Below are positions 22,803 to 32,093 of a DNA stretch of 37,901 nucleotides, one piece after another. The notes beneath the pieces were generated by a model, which was not told the origin of the DNA, did not search any database, and was given only the letters and a program-made list of their open reading frames with translations. Numbering within the stretch: the first letter of the stretch is position 1; each line of letters begins with the position of its first letter. A program made the position numbers and the translations under genes. The stretch is taken from IMG/VR virus record IMGVR_UViG_3300027770_002896, positions 1-37,901 of that record. The stretch is one strand, 5' to 3'. This DNA is from a virus.

Positions 22803-23605
22803 AAAAAAAATTTAATCTAGTGGGAAATACCTTTACACATCTTACAGATGGTAATAAGGGATATTCTGTTCATGGTAAAGAATCAAAATATATTGAATGG
22901 GTAAAAGATGGAAGTGGAGAAGTAACTTTTTATATTGACTCAACACTTGCTCAGGCTCAAATTGACGAAACCTCTGGACCTAAGTATGGATGGTTGTTAG
23001 AATCGAAATACATCACTCCACAAATTGTCGATTCTGTCAGAATGTTTCCTGAGAAATATTTGGAAACGTTTGATCTTATTTTTACTCATAATCAAGATCT
23101 TTTGAAATTAGATTCAAAATTTAAATGGGTTCCTGCTCAGGGATTTTGGATTAAAGAACCAAAAATTTATGAGAAATCAAAAATGATTTCAATGATTGCT
23201 TCAAACAAAAAAATGTGTGAAGGTCATCGTTTTCGTCTTCAATGGGTAGAAAGATTGTGGGGTCAGGTTGATATGTATGGTCGTGGTTTTAATGAGATTG
23301 CTTTGAAAGAAGAAGGTCTTTGTGATTATATGTTCTCTGTTGCCATTGAAAATGGTCAGTATGAAACTTATTTTACTGAAAAACTTTTAGATTGCTTTGC
23401 TACAGGCACTATTCCTGTTTATCTTGGTGCTCCTGATATTGGAAAAGTATTTAATATTGATGGTATCATTACATTATCCGATGAATTTGATATATCTGAT
23501 GAAGTGTATTATAGTAAAATGGATGCAATTAAAGAAAATCTTGAAATTGCAAAAACAATGGAAATATTAGAAGATTTCATTTATCTTAATTATTTTAATG
23601 AATAG
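22799..23605 (+). CDS. GT10 family (alpha-1,3-fucosyltransferase-like) glycosyltransferase
   Basis: The 268-residue protein carries the GT10 donor-binding signature: ISMIASNKKMCEGHRFRLQW, VDMYGRGFN, then YMFSVAIEN and FTEKLLDCFATGTIPVYLG. GT10 enzymes transfer L-fucose, and in some cases L-galactose, from the GDP sugar. The phage encodes a GDP-mannose 3,5-epimerase but no visible GDP-fucose pathway, so GDP-L-galactose could be the donor (inference). The start at ATG 22799 overlaps the previous stop (ATGA); an upstream frame extension lies inside the preceding gene. Confidence 0.85.
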   Translation: MKKKFNLVGNTFTHLTDGNKGYSVHGKESKYIEWVKDGSGEVTFYIDSTLAQAQIDETSGPKYGWLLESKYITPQIVDSVRMFPEKYLETFDLIFTHNQDLLKLDSKFKWVPAQGFWIKEPKIYEKSKMISMIASNKKMCEGHRFRLQWVERLWGQVDMYGRGFNEIALKEEGLCDYMFSVAIENGQYETYFTEKLLDCFATGTIPVYLGAPDIGKVFNIDGIITLSDEFDISDEVYYSKMDAIKENLEIAKTMEILEDFIYLNYFNE

Positions 23606-24389
23606 ATTATATTTTCATAATCAACAGCATTATGGTGACTGTCTAATCTCACTTCATTTTTTGATTGGATTATCTCAAGTAAATAATATTGAATGTGAAT
23701 TTTATTGCAATCCATCTTATCATTCACAACTTCAAGAATTAATTCCAGAAAATGTGAGTGCATTTTTATCAAATAAAATTAATCAAAATTCTATAGATCT
23801 TTGGGGAGCAAAATTGCTGCATAAAGTTCAAGAAAAATATAAAGATAAATATCCACTTTATTGCGATAATCAACCACAATATCAGGATATTTTTAAGTTG
23901 TGTTTTGAAATGTGGAAATGTCTTTCCAAAGATTTGGAATTGATTTGCCCATTCAATAATAAGTCCCAAATTATGTTTGATGAGCATCCCATCAATATAG
24001 TAGTGAATAAAAAATATGATTGGTTACTTGTAAATAGTTATTGTCTAAGTGGGCAGGTTAGATATAGTCAGAAAGAACAAGATAATATTTTTTTGGAAAT
24101 AATTAACAAACTTAAAGAAAAAAATAAAACTTTTATAACTACTCATAAATTGAAAGATTATCCAAGTACTCAAGATAAAAATTTATCTTTGGTGCAAATT
24201 GCCCAACTATCAAAAAACTGTCAGGTTATAATGGGAGTCCCAACTTCTCCTTTTTGGATATCAATAAATAAGTGGAGTTTTGAAAACTGTGATAAATTTA
24301 TAAATCTAACTCATGATTCCTGTACTTATGATTTGGATAATAAATTTATAACTGTTAATTGTTTAGATGATGTATTGACTTGTATTTAA
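23598..24389 (+). CDS. GT9-like (heptosyltransferase-fold) glycosyltransferase
   Basis: The 263-residue protein opens LYFHNQQHYGDCLISLHFL, the GDxLxSLP-type loop of GT-B heptosyltransferase-like proteins. It has a second Rossmann half with WLLVNSYCLSGQVRYS and CQVIMGVPTSPFWISI near the donor site. It is smaller than LPS heptosyltransferases (about 320-350 aa) and divergent, so the family call is tentative. It overlaps the GT10 gene by 8 bases. It might use the heptose donor made by genes at 29-32 kb, but this is a guess. Confidence 0.55.
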   Translation: MNRLYFHNQQHYGDCLISLHFLIGLSQVNNIECEFYCNPSYHSQLQELIPENVSAFLSNKINQNSIDLWGAKLLHKVQEKYKDKYPLYCDNQPQYQDIFKLCFEMWKCLSKDLELICPFNNKSQIMFDEHPINIVVNKKYDWLLVNSYCLSGQVRYSQKEQDNIFLEIINKLKEKNKTFITTHKLKDYPSTQDKNLSLVQIAQLSKNCQVIMGVPTSPFWISINKWSFENCDKFINLTHDSCTYDLDNKFITVNCLDDVLTCI

Positions 24390-24404
24390 ATTTGGAGGTT
24401 GTAA

Positions 24405-25061
24405 ATGAGCTTTAGAGATGAGTATTTGATTTCAAAAAATATTAAAAATGTTTTACATATTGGTGCTGATAGGGGTGGAGAACTTCCACAATATCAAAAA
24501 ATTGGTGTAGATAAAGTAATATGGGTAGAGGCAAATCCAGAAGTTTATGATGAACTTTTAGAAAATTTAAAAATAATGAACATTACTGAAATTGACAGTC
24601 TTCCTTTCAATTGTTTGATAAGTGATAAAGATGATATTGAAACTGATTTTAATCTTTATTATGGGTGGGATGCTGGGCATCTTGTTGGTAACAAGGGAAT
24701 GTCTTCTATCCTGAAGGCAAAGAATTCTTGGTGGGGTTCTGAATGTTATCGTGGAACTATCAAGTTAAACTCTTTAACTTTAGATACTTTTCTTGAAAGA
24801 AATAATTTGGGATATGACTTTGATCTTTTGAATATGGATACGCAAGGAGCAGAATTGATGATATCTCAAGGTGCTACAAAAGTTTTGGAAAAAGTCAAAT
24901 TTATTAATTCTGAGGTTACTCTTTATAATGCACCTTATCATAGCAATCCTCTTTTTAGTGAGATTAATGAATATTTTCAAAAATTTGGGTTTAAGCATAT
25001 TGAAACAGAACTGAGTGACGATAAAAATTGGGGAGATGCAATATTTGCAAAGGAGATTTAA
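24405..25061 (+). CDS. FkbM-family methyltransferase
   Basis: The 218-residue protein has the SAM-binding motif VLHIGADRGGELPQYQ, the motif II region VIWVEANPEVYDEL, and FDLLNMDTQGAELMI followed by INSEVTLYN, matching FkbM-type O-methyltransferases. FkbM enzymes often methylate sugar hydroxyls in polysaccharide clusters. A strong GGAGG ribosome site precedes the ATG. The context, among glycosyltransferases, suggests O-methylation of a glycan; the exact sugar is unknown. Confidence 0.85.
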   Translation: MSFRDEYLISKNIKNVLHIGADRGGELPQYQKIGVDKVIWVEANPEVYDELLENLKIMNITEIDSLPFNCLISDKDDIETDFNLYYGWDAGHLVGNKGMSSILKAKNSWWGSECYRGTIKLNSLTLDTFLERNNLGYDFDLLNMDTQGAELMISQGATKVLEKVKFINSEVTLYNAPYHSNPLFSEINEYFQKFGFKHIETELSDDKNWGDAIFAKEI

Positions 25062-25772
25062 ATGGGAAAGACAGTTTTAATTAATCAACCTTGTGGAATT
25101 GGCGACATCTTTTTTCTTCAGAAAATTGTTAATCTCAATATAGAAAAAGGGAATAATGTAATTTATCCAATAAATAATAATCTTTTATTTTTAAATGATT
25201 ATATTAAATTTGATAATTTTCAATTTGTTCCTATAGAATCAAATTTTGAATATAAGTTCCTATTCAATAGCACAGACTATATTGAAGATGATAATGTAAT
25301 CTATTACCCATGTTGTGTGGCTGATAGATATGTGAGTGGATGTGTTATGAGAGCAAAGTACAAAAGATTTGGTATTGATTGGGAAGACTGGTCAGATTAT
25401 TTTAAATATGAACGTAATATTGACAAAGAAAATGAATTGTTCTATAATGTATTGGAACTTACTGATGATACAAAGTATAATTTTGTCAATAAAACCTACG
25501 GAACTTTTCCACATTCATTAGTAAAACATGCAGTTCATCCAAAAAAAGATTTGATGAATATTGAAATGAGACTTATTGAAGGTTATACAATCTTTGATTG
25601 GTTAAAAGTGATTGAAAAAGCAACTAATTTTTATTCTGTAGACACTGCAATTTTGTTTCTTATGGAAAATCAAAAATTGGTCTGTGAAAATAATGATATT
25701 GAATTGTGGACAAGACATACTCATTATGGTGATATTGATGGATTGTTCAAAAAAAATTACAAGTACAATTGA
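25062..25772 (+). CDS. GT9-like glycosyltransferase
   Basis: The 236-residue protein starts TVLINQPCGIGDIFFLQKI, a GIGD loop typical of heptosyltransferase-like GT-B N-domains. It has a second half with EGYTIFDWLKVIEKATNFYSVDTAILFL, which resembles the SxDT/TGP-type donor region. It is short for a GT9, and the function is inferred from fold and context only. It starts at the base after the FkbM-type gene ends. Confidence 0.55.
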   Translation: MGKTVLINQPCGIGDIFFLQKIVNLNIEKGNNVIYPINNNLLFLNDYIKFDNFQFVPIESNFEYKFLFNSTDYIEDDNVIYYPCCVADRYVSGCVMRAKYKRFGIDWEDWSDYFKYERNIDKENELFYNVLELTDDTKYNFVNKTYGTFPHSLVKHAVHPKKDLMNIEMRLIEGYTIFDWLKVIEKATNFYSVDTAILFLMENQKLVCENNDIELWTRHTHYGDIDGLFKKNYKYN

Positions 25773-25782
25773 GGATTAATCA

Positions 25783-26406
25783 ATGGGAGCATTACGAGAG
25801 CACGATCTTTCTCCTCTTATAGAGGAGTTTGGTCTTGAGTATTATTTTGAAACTGGAACTGGTAAAGGAGAGTGTCTTTTACATGCTCTTAAGTATCCTT
25901 TCAAAAATTATTATACGGTTGATATTGATGAAGAATTAGTAGAACAAGTTTATAAGAATATTAATAGTTATGCAAAAGATATTAATCTATTAGTTGGAAA
26001 ATCCATAGACATTCTTGGAGAGTATGTTCCACAAATTCCTCAAGAGTCTCCAGTATTATTTTTTCTTGACGCACATTTTCCTGGTGCAGATTTTCACAAA
26101 TGTACATATGAAGAATCTATTCGTGAACATATGAAAGATGCATTTCCCTTGGAAGAAGAAGTTCAAATCATTTCTAAAAATAGAGATGTCTCCAAAGATG
26201 TTTTTATCATTGATGATTTCATTCTTTATGAAGAAGGTGATTATGATTGTATTAATTACAATTGTGTTTGGGAATATGGTTGGTTGCAGGAAGAATTGGA
26301 TTTAAAAACAAATTCACAATTTCTTTACGATATGTTTGAAAAAACACATGATTTGACAAAAGATTTAAGAAGTCAAGGATATTTAATCATCACTCCTAAA
26401 AAATAA
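25783..26406 (+). CDS. SAM-dependent methyltransferase-like protein
   Basis: The 207-residue protein has YYFETGTGKGECLLHAL (motif I), YYTVDIDEELVEQVYKN (motif II) and VLFFLDAHFPGADFH (motif IV region), so a class I methyltransferase fold. The later FIIDDFILYEEGDYD is unusual. The substrate is unknown; the cluster suggests glycan methylation. Its stop overlaps the dehydrogenase start (TAATG). Confidence 0.7.
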   Translation: MGALREHDLSPLIEEFGLEYYFETGTGKGECLLHALKYPFKNYYTVDIDEELVEQVYKNINSYAKDINLLVGKSIDILGEYVPQIPQESPVLFFLDAHFPGADFHKCTYEESIREHMKDAFPLEEEVQIISKNRDVSKDVFIIDDFILYEEGDYDCINYNCVWEYGWLQEELDLKTNSQFLYDMFEKTHDLTKDLRSQGYLIITPKK

Positions 26407-27425
26407 TGAAAGCAGTAGTATTAGAAGCAATTGATGCACCTCTTGTTGTGCGTGATGTTGAATTGACCGAGCTCAAAGTTGGTCAAGTTCTTGTAAAAGT
26501 TTTGGTGAGTGGCCTTTGTGGCGCCCAAATTCATGAAATCAAAGGTTACAAGGGAAATGCTAAGTTCCTTCCACATTTGATGGGACACGAAGGTTGTGGA
26601 GTCGTTGAGGCAGTTGGAGATGGGGTAACGACTGTTAAGGTGGGTGATAAGGTTGTTATGCACTGGAGACTTGGGACTGGAATTGAGGCACCATTTCCTT
26701 CATACATTTTGAATGGAAAAACTATGAGTAGTGGTAAAGTAACTACCCTGAGTGAGTATTCAATCGTATCTGAAAATAGATTAACCAATGTTCCTCAAGA
26801 TACTCCTCCAGAACTTTGTGCTATTCTTGGTTGTGCTCTTACAACTGCGATGGGAATTATTGATAATGAAGTTGATCTAAAATTTGGTGAGAGTGTTGCT
26901 GTTATTGGTTGTGGTGGAGTTGGGTTAAATTTGATTCAAGCATCTGCCATGAAGAGTGCTTGTCCTATTATTGCAGTGGATAATAACCCCACTAAAGAAA
27001 GAATGTGTCTTGATATTGGTGCAAGTAAGTTTTATACTTCCATCGATCAAATTGAAGAAAAGGTTGATATTGTGATTGATACTACTGGTATTCCAGAAGT
27101 TATTAGTCAAGGTATTTCTATCCTATCAAATACTGGTAGAATGATCCTTGTAGGACAACCTGCTCCAGGAAAATTTGTTGAAGTAATGAATGCTGTTAAT
27201 CTTTTTAATGGGATTGGGCAAAGCATTAAAGCAACTCAGGGTGGTAAAACAAATCCTCAGGAAGACATCCCTAGGTATATTAGACTACATAAGGAAGGAC
27301 TATTAGATGTAAGTAAATTAATAACTCATACATTTACATTGGACCAAATTAATGAAGCATTTGACTTGCTTAAATCTGGAAATGCTGGTAGAATTATGAT
27401 TAAAATTGTAGAGGAACTTGTATGA
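26406..27425 (+). CDS. Zinc-type alcohol dehydrogenase (MDR family)
   Basis: The 339-residue protein matches medium-chain dehydrogenases. Catalytic Zn ligands lie in GLCGAQIHE and LMGHEGCGVVE. The NAD-binding GxGGVG loop is in VIGCGGVGLNLIQ. The four-Cys structural zinc loop usual near residues 95-115 is absent; the segment reads WRLGTGIEAPFPSY. It shares an ATGA overlap with the thiamine-diphosphate enzyme gene that follows, so the two probably act in sequence on one small molecule. Substrate unknown; a sugar-derived alcohol or aldehyde is suggested by the setting. Confidence 0.85.
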   Translation: MKAVVLEAIDAPLVVRDVELTELKVGQVLVKVLVSGLCGAQIHEIKGYKGNAKFLPHLMGHEGCGVVEAVGDGVTTVKVGDKVVMHWRLGTGIEAPFPSYILNGKTMSSGKVTTLSEYSIVSENRLTNVPQDTPPELCAILGCALTTAMGIIDNEVDLKFGESVAVIGCGGVGLNLIQASAMKSACPIIAVDNNPTKERMCLDIGASKFYTSIDQIEEKVDIVIDTTGIPEVISQGISILSNTGRMILVGQPAPGKFVEVMNAVNLFNGIGQSIKATQGGKTNPQEDIPRYIRLHKEGLLDVSKLITHTFTLDQINEAFDLLKSGNAGRIMIKIVEELV

Positions 27426-28615
27426 GAAAGAAGTGGACTAAGGAAGAACTAATTTCTTTTGAAGATCATATTGGTGATCTATATCTTGATAATAAACTTC
27501 CATTTCTTTTTCATTTATCTGGTGGAAATGAAGATCAATTGATTGAAATTTTTGAAAATATTAATGAAGGTGATTATGTAATCTCAAATCATCGTAATCA
27601 TTATCATGCCCTTCTTCATGGAGTTCCTCCTGAAGATGTGGAGGATAGAATTTTGAATGGAAGAAGCATGTTTATCTATGATAGACAACGTAATTTTTTT
27701 CTTTCTGCCATTATTGGTGGTACTCCAGCAATTGCTGCCGGTATTGCTTGGGCTTTAAAACGTAAAGGTTCTGCCCAGAAAGTATGGTGTTTTGTTGGTG
27801 ATGGTACTGAAGATAATGGGCATCTTGCAGAAGCAATCAGATATGTTGATGGTTGGGATCTTCCTTGCACTTTTGTAATAGAAAGTAATGATAGGTCTTG
27901 CGAGGCAAGTAATTCTGACCGTTGGGGCAAGACTGCCCATCCTGAATGGAACTCTCCTTCAGTTATTCGGTATAAGTACACTTGCACATATCCTCACTGC
28001 CGTAAACCTGGCATGATTGATCTTTCCAAGGCAGTTAAGAAAACTGATGAGGAATATTTCCCCCTTCTTCAAGAGTTTGTATATCCAGAAATTGAGCAAA
28101 CTGATATTTCATACAAAGATGCTATTGCTCAGTCAATGACAGAACTTGGCGAATTGGGTGCCATTTTTATTGGTTATAATGTTGCATATGGCGATGCAAT
28201 GGGAACTCTTAAAGGTGTGCCTAAAGAACAGAAACTTGAAACCCCTGTTGCCGAAAATCTTATGGCAGGTCTTGCTATTGGAATGTCTTTTGAGGGGTTC
28301 ATTCCTGTTCTGTACTATGAACGTCATGATTTTATGTTAGTTGCTGCAGATGCCATTATCAATCACATTGATAAAATTGAACGTATTTCTCATGGCGAAT
28401 TTAAAGTTCCTGTGATTATTCGTGCTGTGACTGCTGATGCTGGACCTTTCTATTCTGGAATTACACATTCTCAGGACTTTACTGATATGTTTAGATCTGC
28501 AGTGACTTTCCCTGTGATTGATCCTGTAACGGGAATGGATGTACTTAAAGCAGTTAGAGGTGCTAAAGAAAGTGGCAGACCTATGATGCTAATTGAAAGA
28601 AAATCAAGGTATTAA
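27422..28615 (+). CDS. Fused alpha/beta thiamine-diphosphate enzyme (E1/transketolase-like)
   Basis: The 397-residue protein combines a PP-binding half and a Pyr-binding half. The ThDP motif is GDG at 126-128 with ND at 156-157 (VGDGTEDNGHL ... FVIESND). The second half has ETPVAENLMAGLAIGMSFEG, with the likely activating Glu, and a YERHDFML stretch like E1-beta. The third, C-terminal transketolase-type domain is missing, so it is shorter than transketolase or DXS. It resembles fused pyruvate-dehydrogenase E1 subunits. Paired with the upstream dehydrogenase, it may make or extend an unusual sugar by two-carbon transfer (inference). Confidence 0.8.
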   Translation: MRKKWTKEELISFEDHIGDLYLDNKLPFLFHLSGGNEDQLIEIFENINEGDYVISNHRNHYHALLHGVPPEDVEDRILNGRSMFIYDRQRNFFLSAIIGGTPAIAAGIAWALKRKGSAQKVWCFVGDGTEDNGHLAEAIRYVDGWDLPCTFVIESNDRSCEASNSDRWGKTAHPEWNSPSVIRYKYTCTYPHCRKPGMIDLSKAVKKTDEEYFPLLQEFVYPEIEQTDISYKDAIAQSMTELGELGAIFIGYNVAYGDAMGTLKGVPKEQKLETPVAENLMAGLAIGMSFEGFIPVLYYERHDFMLVAADAIINHIDKIERISHGEFKVPVIIRAVTADAGPFYSGITHSQDFTDMFRSAVTFPVIDPVTGMDVLKAVRGAKESGRPMMLIERKSRY

Positions 28616-28616
28616 T

Positions 28617-29429
28617 ATGAAGACATACCTCTCAGTTGGAATTGGTGATATGGTATTTTTGGATTCTATTCTTACTTTAGAAGAAAAGGCAACAATAAGT
28701 GAAATTTATTGGGCGTGTAGATTTGGGAAATGTTTAATTCCTTTAATCGAAAATAATCCAGATTATCCAAATCTTGTTGCTCAACATACTATTCCCGATG
28801 AAGTCGGCCAACAAGCAATGGCATCTCTTGACCCTATTGCTATTCCTTTCTGGCATTTTAGACCAGACTTTCCTAGAAATTTTCAAGTTGGATTGGATTT
28901 ATTTGGGATTAAAGAAAATCAAGTTCAGTCAGTAGATGCTGCTGGATGTTTTACTGATAGAAATAGAAAATTTGTTGGATCTTCTTTTTTGAAAAATGCA
29001 AAACAACTTGACATAGGAAATTATATTCTTTTTCATTATCCAACATCTACTAGACCAAGATCTGATATTGCATCAATTTCTCCTGAAGATTGGAATTTTG
29101 TTGAGAAATTATCAAAAGAAAAAAATCTAAAAGTAATTATAATTTCAGATGTTCCTATTGATATTTCTCTCTCAAATTATGAGCATTTGATTAATCCAGA
29201 TATTTGTTATATTGTTGATTTGGTTTCTTCATGTACATATTATGCTGGATGCGATTCTTTTTGTGCCCATCTTGCATCAAAAACATTACCTAAAGAAAAT
29301 ATTTTTATTAAATCGCACGAATCAAATATCACTGAAAAACTTTTGAATACTACTTTTGCACGAGCATTTCTTCCATATACTCCAGAAGATGTTGCTAGTT
29401 TCTATAAAACATATATTGGATATCCATGA
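28617..29429 (+). CDS. GT9-like glycosyltransferase
   Basis: The 270-residue protein begins MKTYLSVGIGDMVFLDSIL, the GxGD loop of heptosyltransferase-like proteins. The second half has YILFHYPTSTRPRSDIASI (a phosphate-contact strand like GxxxxxK) and CTYYAGCDSFCAHLASK, equivalent to the GPDSGPxHLA donor site of GT9. This is the best GT9 match of the three GT9-like genes. The start is ATG 28617, one base after the previous stop. It overlaps the kinase gene by ATGA. It sits directly before the heptose-activation block, so it is a candidate heptosyltransferase. Confidence 0.65.
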   Translation: MKTYLSVGIGDMVFLDSILTLEEKATISEIYWACRFGKCLIPLIENNPDYPNLVAQHTIPDEVGQQAMASLDPIAIPFWHFRPDFPRNFQVGLDLFGIKENQVQSVDAAGCFTDRNRKFVGSSFLKNAKQLDIGNYILFHYPTSTRPRSDIASISPEDWNFVEKLSKEKNLKVIIISDVPIDISLSNYEHLINPDICYIVDLVSSCTYYAGCDSFCAHLASKTLPKENIFIKSHESNITEKLLNTTFARAFLPYTPEDVASFYKTYIGYP

Positions 29430-30154
29430 ATAGTATTTTAGTTATTGGTGAAAGTTCTAGGGATGTATTTGTTTATTGTAATGCGTTTAGGTTATGTCCG
29501 GATGTCCCTGTGCCAGTCTTAAACATTAAGGACCAATCTGAAAATCCTGGAATGGCAAAGAACGTTCATAGGAATATTCAAAGTCTTATAAAAGATTGTC
29601 AAATCCTAACTAATTCAAATTGGTACGATGTGACTAAGACTAGATATGTGCATGAAAACAGTAATCATATGTTTTTTCGAGTTGACACTCTTCATGAAAT
29701 ATCAAGAATAGATATGAGTAAGATTGACTATGATTATGAAATTATAGTTATCTCTGATTATGATAAGGGATTTTTAAAAAAAGAAGATATAGAAGAAATA
29801 TGCTCCAAACATCCAAATGTTTTTATCGATACAAAAAAGATTTTAGGTTCTTGGGCAGATAAAGCGAGATTCATTAAAATTAATGACTTTGAGTATAAGA
29901 ATTCTGAAAAGTATATTACAGATGATCTTGCCAAAAAAATTATCCATACGATGGGATCTGAGGGGTGCGAATATAGAGGAGTTAATTATTCAGTTGATAA
30001 GGTTGAAGTTAAAGATGTTTCTGGAGCAGGTGATACTTTTATGGCAGGATTAGTTGTAAAATATTTTGAAACAAAGAATATAGAAGAGAGTATAAAATTT
30101 GCAAATAAGTGTGCTTCTAAAGTTGTTAGACAAAAGGGAGTAACTGTGTTATAA
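29426..30154 (+). CDS. HldE kinase-domain-like PfkB sugar kinase
   Basis: The 242-residue protein resembles the HldE/RfaE N-terminal kinase domain, which phosphorylates heptose-7-phosphate at C1. Seen: ILVIGESSRDVFVY, a DVPVPVL stretch matching EAPVPV of HldE, GMAKNVHRNI replacing GGAANVAMNI, FIDTKK, and DVSGAGDTFMAGL with the catalytic base Asp in GAGDTF. It is shorter than the usual 315 residues, with the lid and some loops missing. A matching nucleotidyltransferase lies at 31692 and an HldD-like epimerase at 30907. It may instead act on a related sugar phosphate. Confidence 0.8.
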   Translation: MNSILVIGESSRDVFVYCNAFRLCPDVPVPVLNIKDQSENPGMAKNVHRNIQSLIKDCQILTNSNWYDVTKTRYVHENSNHMFFRVDTLHEISRIDMSKIDYDYEIIVISDYDKGFLKKEDIEEICSKHPNVFIDTKKILGSWADKARFIKINDFEYKNSEKYITDDLAKKIIHTMGSEGCEYRGVNYSVDKVEVKDVSGAGDTFMAGLVVKYFETKNIEESIKFANKCASKVVRQKGVTVL

Positions 30155-30184
30155 TATATAAGCAAACATTTGTATAAGAATAAA

Positions 30185-30922
30185 ATGTTAAAATGCAATA
30201 AAACATTAATCTACGAACAAGTTGAACCAATAACACTTGGAAATTCTCAAAAAGGTCAAGATTCTTTGATTCAATATACCTTTAATTCTGTAGTTGGCAC
30301 TACTGATAAGTATTATGTTGAATTTGGGGCTATGGATGGATATCAATTATCCAATACTTCATATCTTAGACAACACCAAGGATGGAATGGGTTGCTATTG
30401 GAAGGAAATCCCAATGCTTTTAGTGATAATTTAGATATTAATTTGCATATTAAGCAAATTACAAAAGATAATATATGTGATTTATTTAAAGAATTTAATG
30501 TTCCTATCGAACATGATTTTTTATGTATTGATATGGATGGTGTTGATTATTGGATTATGAAATCAATACTTGAAGGTAACTATCGTCCTAGAGTTATCAT
30601 GATAGAAACTAATGTAAGATTTGAACCCGAAGAAAGTTTTGTTTTGAAATATGATGAAAATTGGGTTTGGAATGGAATTGATTGGTACGGAGCGTCTCCA
30701 TATGCATTTAAAAAATTATTTAACGAGCATGATTATGTTCCAGTTTGGATACATATTGATGATATGATTGTTGTAAGAAGAGATGTTTTGGAACAAAATG
30801 GATATGGGGAACCAGATTGGGAATATGTATATCCAAAATCTAATGTTCCACTCTATAGTGATCATAGAAGTAGCGATCGTTTTGTATCTGAATTAGACTT
30901 AAATACGTGGCAAAAAATTTAA
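30185..30922 (+). CDS. FkbM-like methyltransferase
   Basis: The 245-residue protein has YYVEFGAMDGYQLSNTSYL (SAM motif I), GLLLEGNPNAF (motif II) and HDFLCIDMDGVDYWIMKSIL, then VIMIETN, a pattern of FkbM-type and related O-methyltransferases that act on glycans. The start is taken as ATG 30185; an upstream TTG at 30170 is possible. It splits the kinase from the epimerase, inside the heptose block. Its end overlaps the HldD-like gene by 16 bases. Confidence 0.75.
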   Translation: MLKCNKTLIYEQVEPITLGNSQKGQDSLIQYTFNSVVGTTDKYYVEFGAMDGYQLSNTSYLRQHQGWNGLLLEGNPNAFSDNLDINLHIKQITKDNICDLFKEFNVPIEHDFLCIDMDGVDYWIMKSILEGNYRPRVIMIETNVRFEPEESFVLKYDENWVWNGIDWYGASPYAFKKLFNEHDYVPVWIHIDDMIVVRRDVLEQNGYGEPDWEYVYPKSNVPLYSDHRSSDRFVSELDLNTWQKI

Positions 30923-31695
30923 TTATTTTAACTGGTGCAAATGGATTCATTGGAAAAAACTTTAAATCCAAATTAGAAAATGTTATTGGATTGGATCAAC
31001 ATAATTGCTGGCAATTTTTTAAGGAGTTTAAAGAATGGGATAAAGTCTCTCTGATTCTTCATCAGGGAGCAATCTCATCTACAATTGAAACTGACATTAA
31101 TAAAATTCATAAATGGAATGTTGACTATACATTAGTGTTATTTGAATTTGCAATTAAGTATGGTATACCTGTAAAGTATGCGTCATCAGCTTCTGTCTAT
31201 GGCAATCAACAAGGTATTTTTAATCCTTTAAATTACTATGCAATTTCCAAACTTCAAATAGATTATTGGGTTACTGGTAATATTGATAAATTTTCACATA
31301 TTCAAGGATTTAGATATTTTAATGTTTATGGTGATGGTGAGCAAAATAAAGGAGACCAAGCAAGTCCTGTAAGTAAGTTCACTAAACAAATCAAAGAAAC
31401 TGGAACACTAAATCTATTTGAAGGTTCTGATAAGTTTCTTAGAGATTTTATCTGGGTCGATGATTTGGTTAAAGTTGTTCTTAACAATGAGAAACCATCT
31501 GGAATTTATGATTTGGGCACTAGCAATCCTGTAAGTTTTCAGCATGTTGCAGAATGTGTTGCAAGCAAGTATAATGGAAGCATTAATTATGTTCCATTCC
31601 CACAGCATCTAGTAGGAAAGTATCAGGACTATACTTGTGCTAAATCTGAATGGTTGGATTATCAGTTCAAGAGTGTAAAAGAATTTTTATCATGA
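30907..31695 (+). CDS. HldD-like ADP-heptose 6-epimerase
   Basis: The 262-residue epimerase follows E. coli HldD in order: GANGFIG (10-16), LHQGAISSTIETD (HldD: HEGACSSTTEWD), SSASVYG, YYAISK with Tyr111/Lys115, RYFNVYGDGEQNKGDQAS with the second catalytic Lys, LFEGSDKFLRDFIWVDD and VPFPQHLVGKYQ. HldD converts ADP-D-glycero-D-manno-heptose to the L-glycero form. The start is GTG 30907, the usual NAD strand beginning AKNLIILTG. It overlaps the nucleotidyltransferase by ATGA. It is about 45 residues shorter than E. coli HldD. Confidence 0.87.
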   Translation: MAKNLIILTGANGFIGKNFKSKLENVIGLDQHNCWQFFKEFKEWDKVSLILHQGAISSTIETDINKIHKWNVDYTLVLFEFAIKYGIPVKYASSASVYGNQQGIFNPLNYYAISKLQIDYWVTGNIDKFSHIQGFRYFNVYGDGEQNKGDQASPVSKFTKQIKETGTLNLFEGSDKFLRDFIWVDDLVKVVLNNEKPSGIYDLGTSNPVSFQHVAECVASKYNGSINYVPFPQHLVGKYQDYTCAKSEWLDYQFKSVKEFLS

Positions 31696-32093
31696 AAACT
31701 ATTTTTGTAAATGGATGCTTTGATATTGTTCATCCTGGGCATATTGAATTATTTAAAATTGCAAAATCTCTTGGTGATCGTTTAATTGTTGCTATAGATA
31801 CTGACGAAAAAATTAAAATTGATAAGGGAAACTCTAGACCTATTAATACACTATCTTATAGGAAAGTGATGTTAGAATCAATCAGATATATTGACGTTGT
31901 TCTTATTTTCAATACCGATCTTGAACTTGAGAGTTTGATAGAATTGTATAGACCAGATATTTTAGTTAAGGGTAGTGATTGGAGAAATGGTAAAATAGTC
32001 GGTGGCCAGTTTGCAAAAGAAGTAAGATTCTTTGATAGGTATGGTGAATATTCTACTACTAAATTTTTAGAGCAATTGCAAAATCAATCATGA
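31692..32093 (+). CDS. HldE nucleotidyltransferase-domain-like protein
   Basis: The 133-residue protein corresponds to the separate RfaE2/HldE C-terminal domain, which adenylylates heptose-1-phosphate. It has VNGCFDIVHPGHIELF with the HxGH site, and VAIDTDEKIK. The RPDILVKGSDW segment aligns with VLVKGGDY of HldE, and a later EYSTTKFLEQL aligns with CSTTNII. The size is right for a stand-alone domain. It uses an ATGA overlap at both ends. Whether it uses ATP or CTP cannot be told from sequence. Confidence 0.85.
   Translation: MKTIFVNGCFDIVHPGHIELFKIAKSLGDRLIVAIDTDEKIKIDKGNSRPINTLSYRKVMLESIRYIDVVLIFNTDLELESLIELYRPDILVKGSDWRNGKIVGGQFAKEVRFFDRYGEYSTTKFLEQLQNQS

Noticed and set aside
30150-30155. 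TATAAT upstream of the FkbM-like gene as a sigma-70 promoter
   Set aside because: No -35 hexamer lies at 16-18 bp (the nearest TTGTTA gives a 21-bp spacer), and the gene is within a continuous operon.
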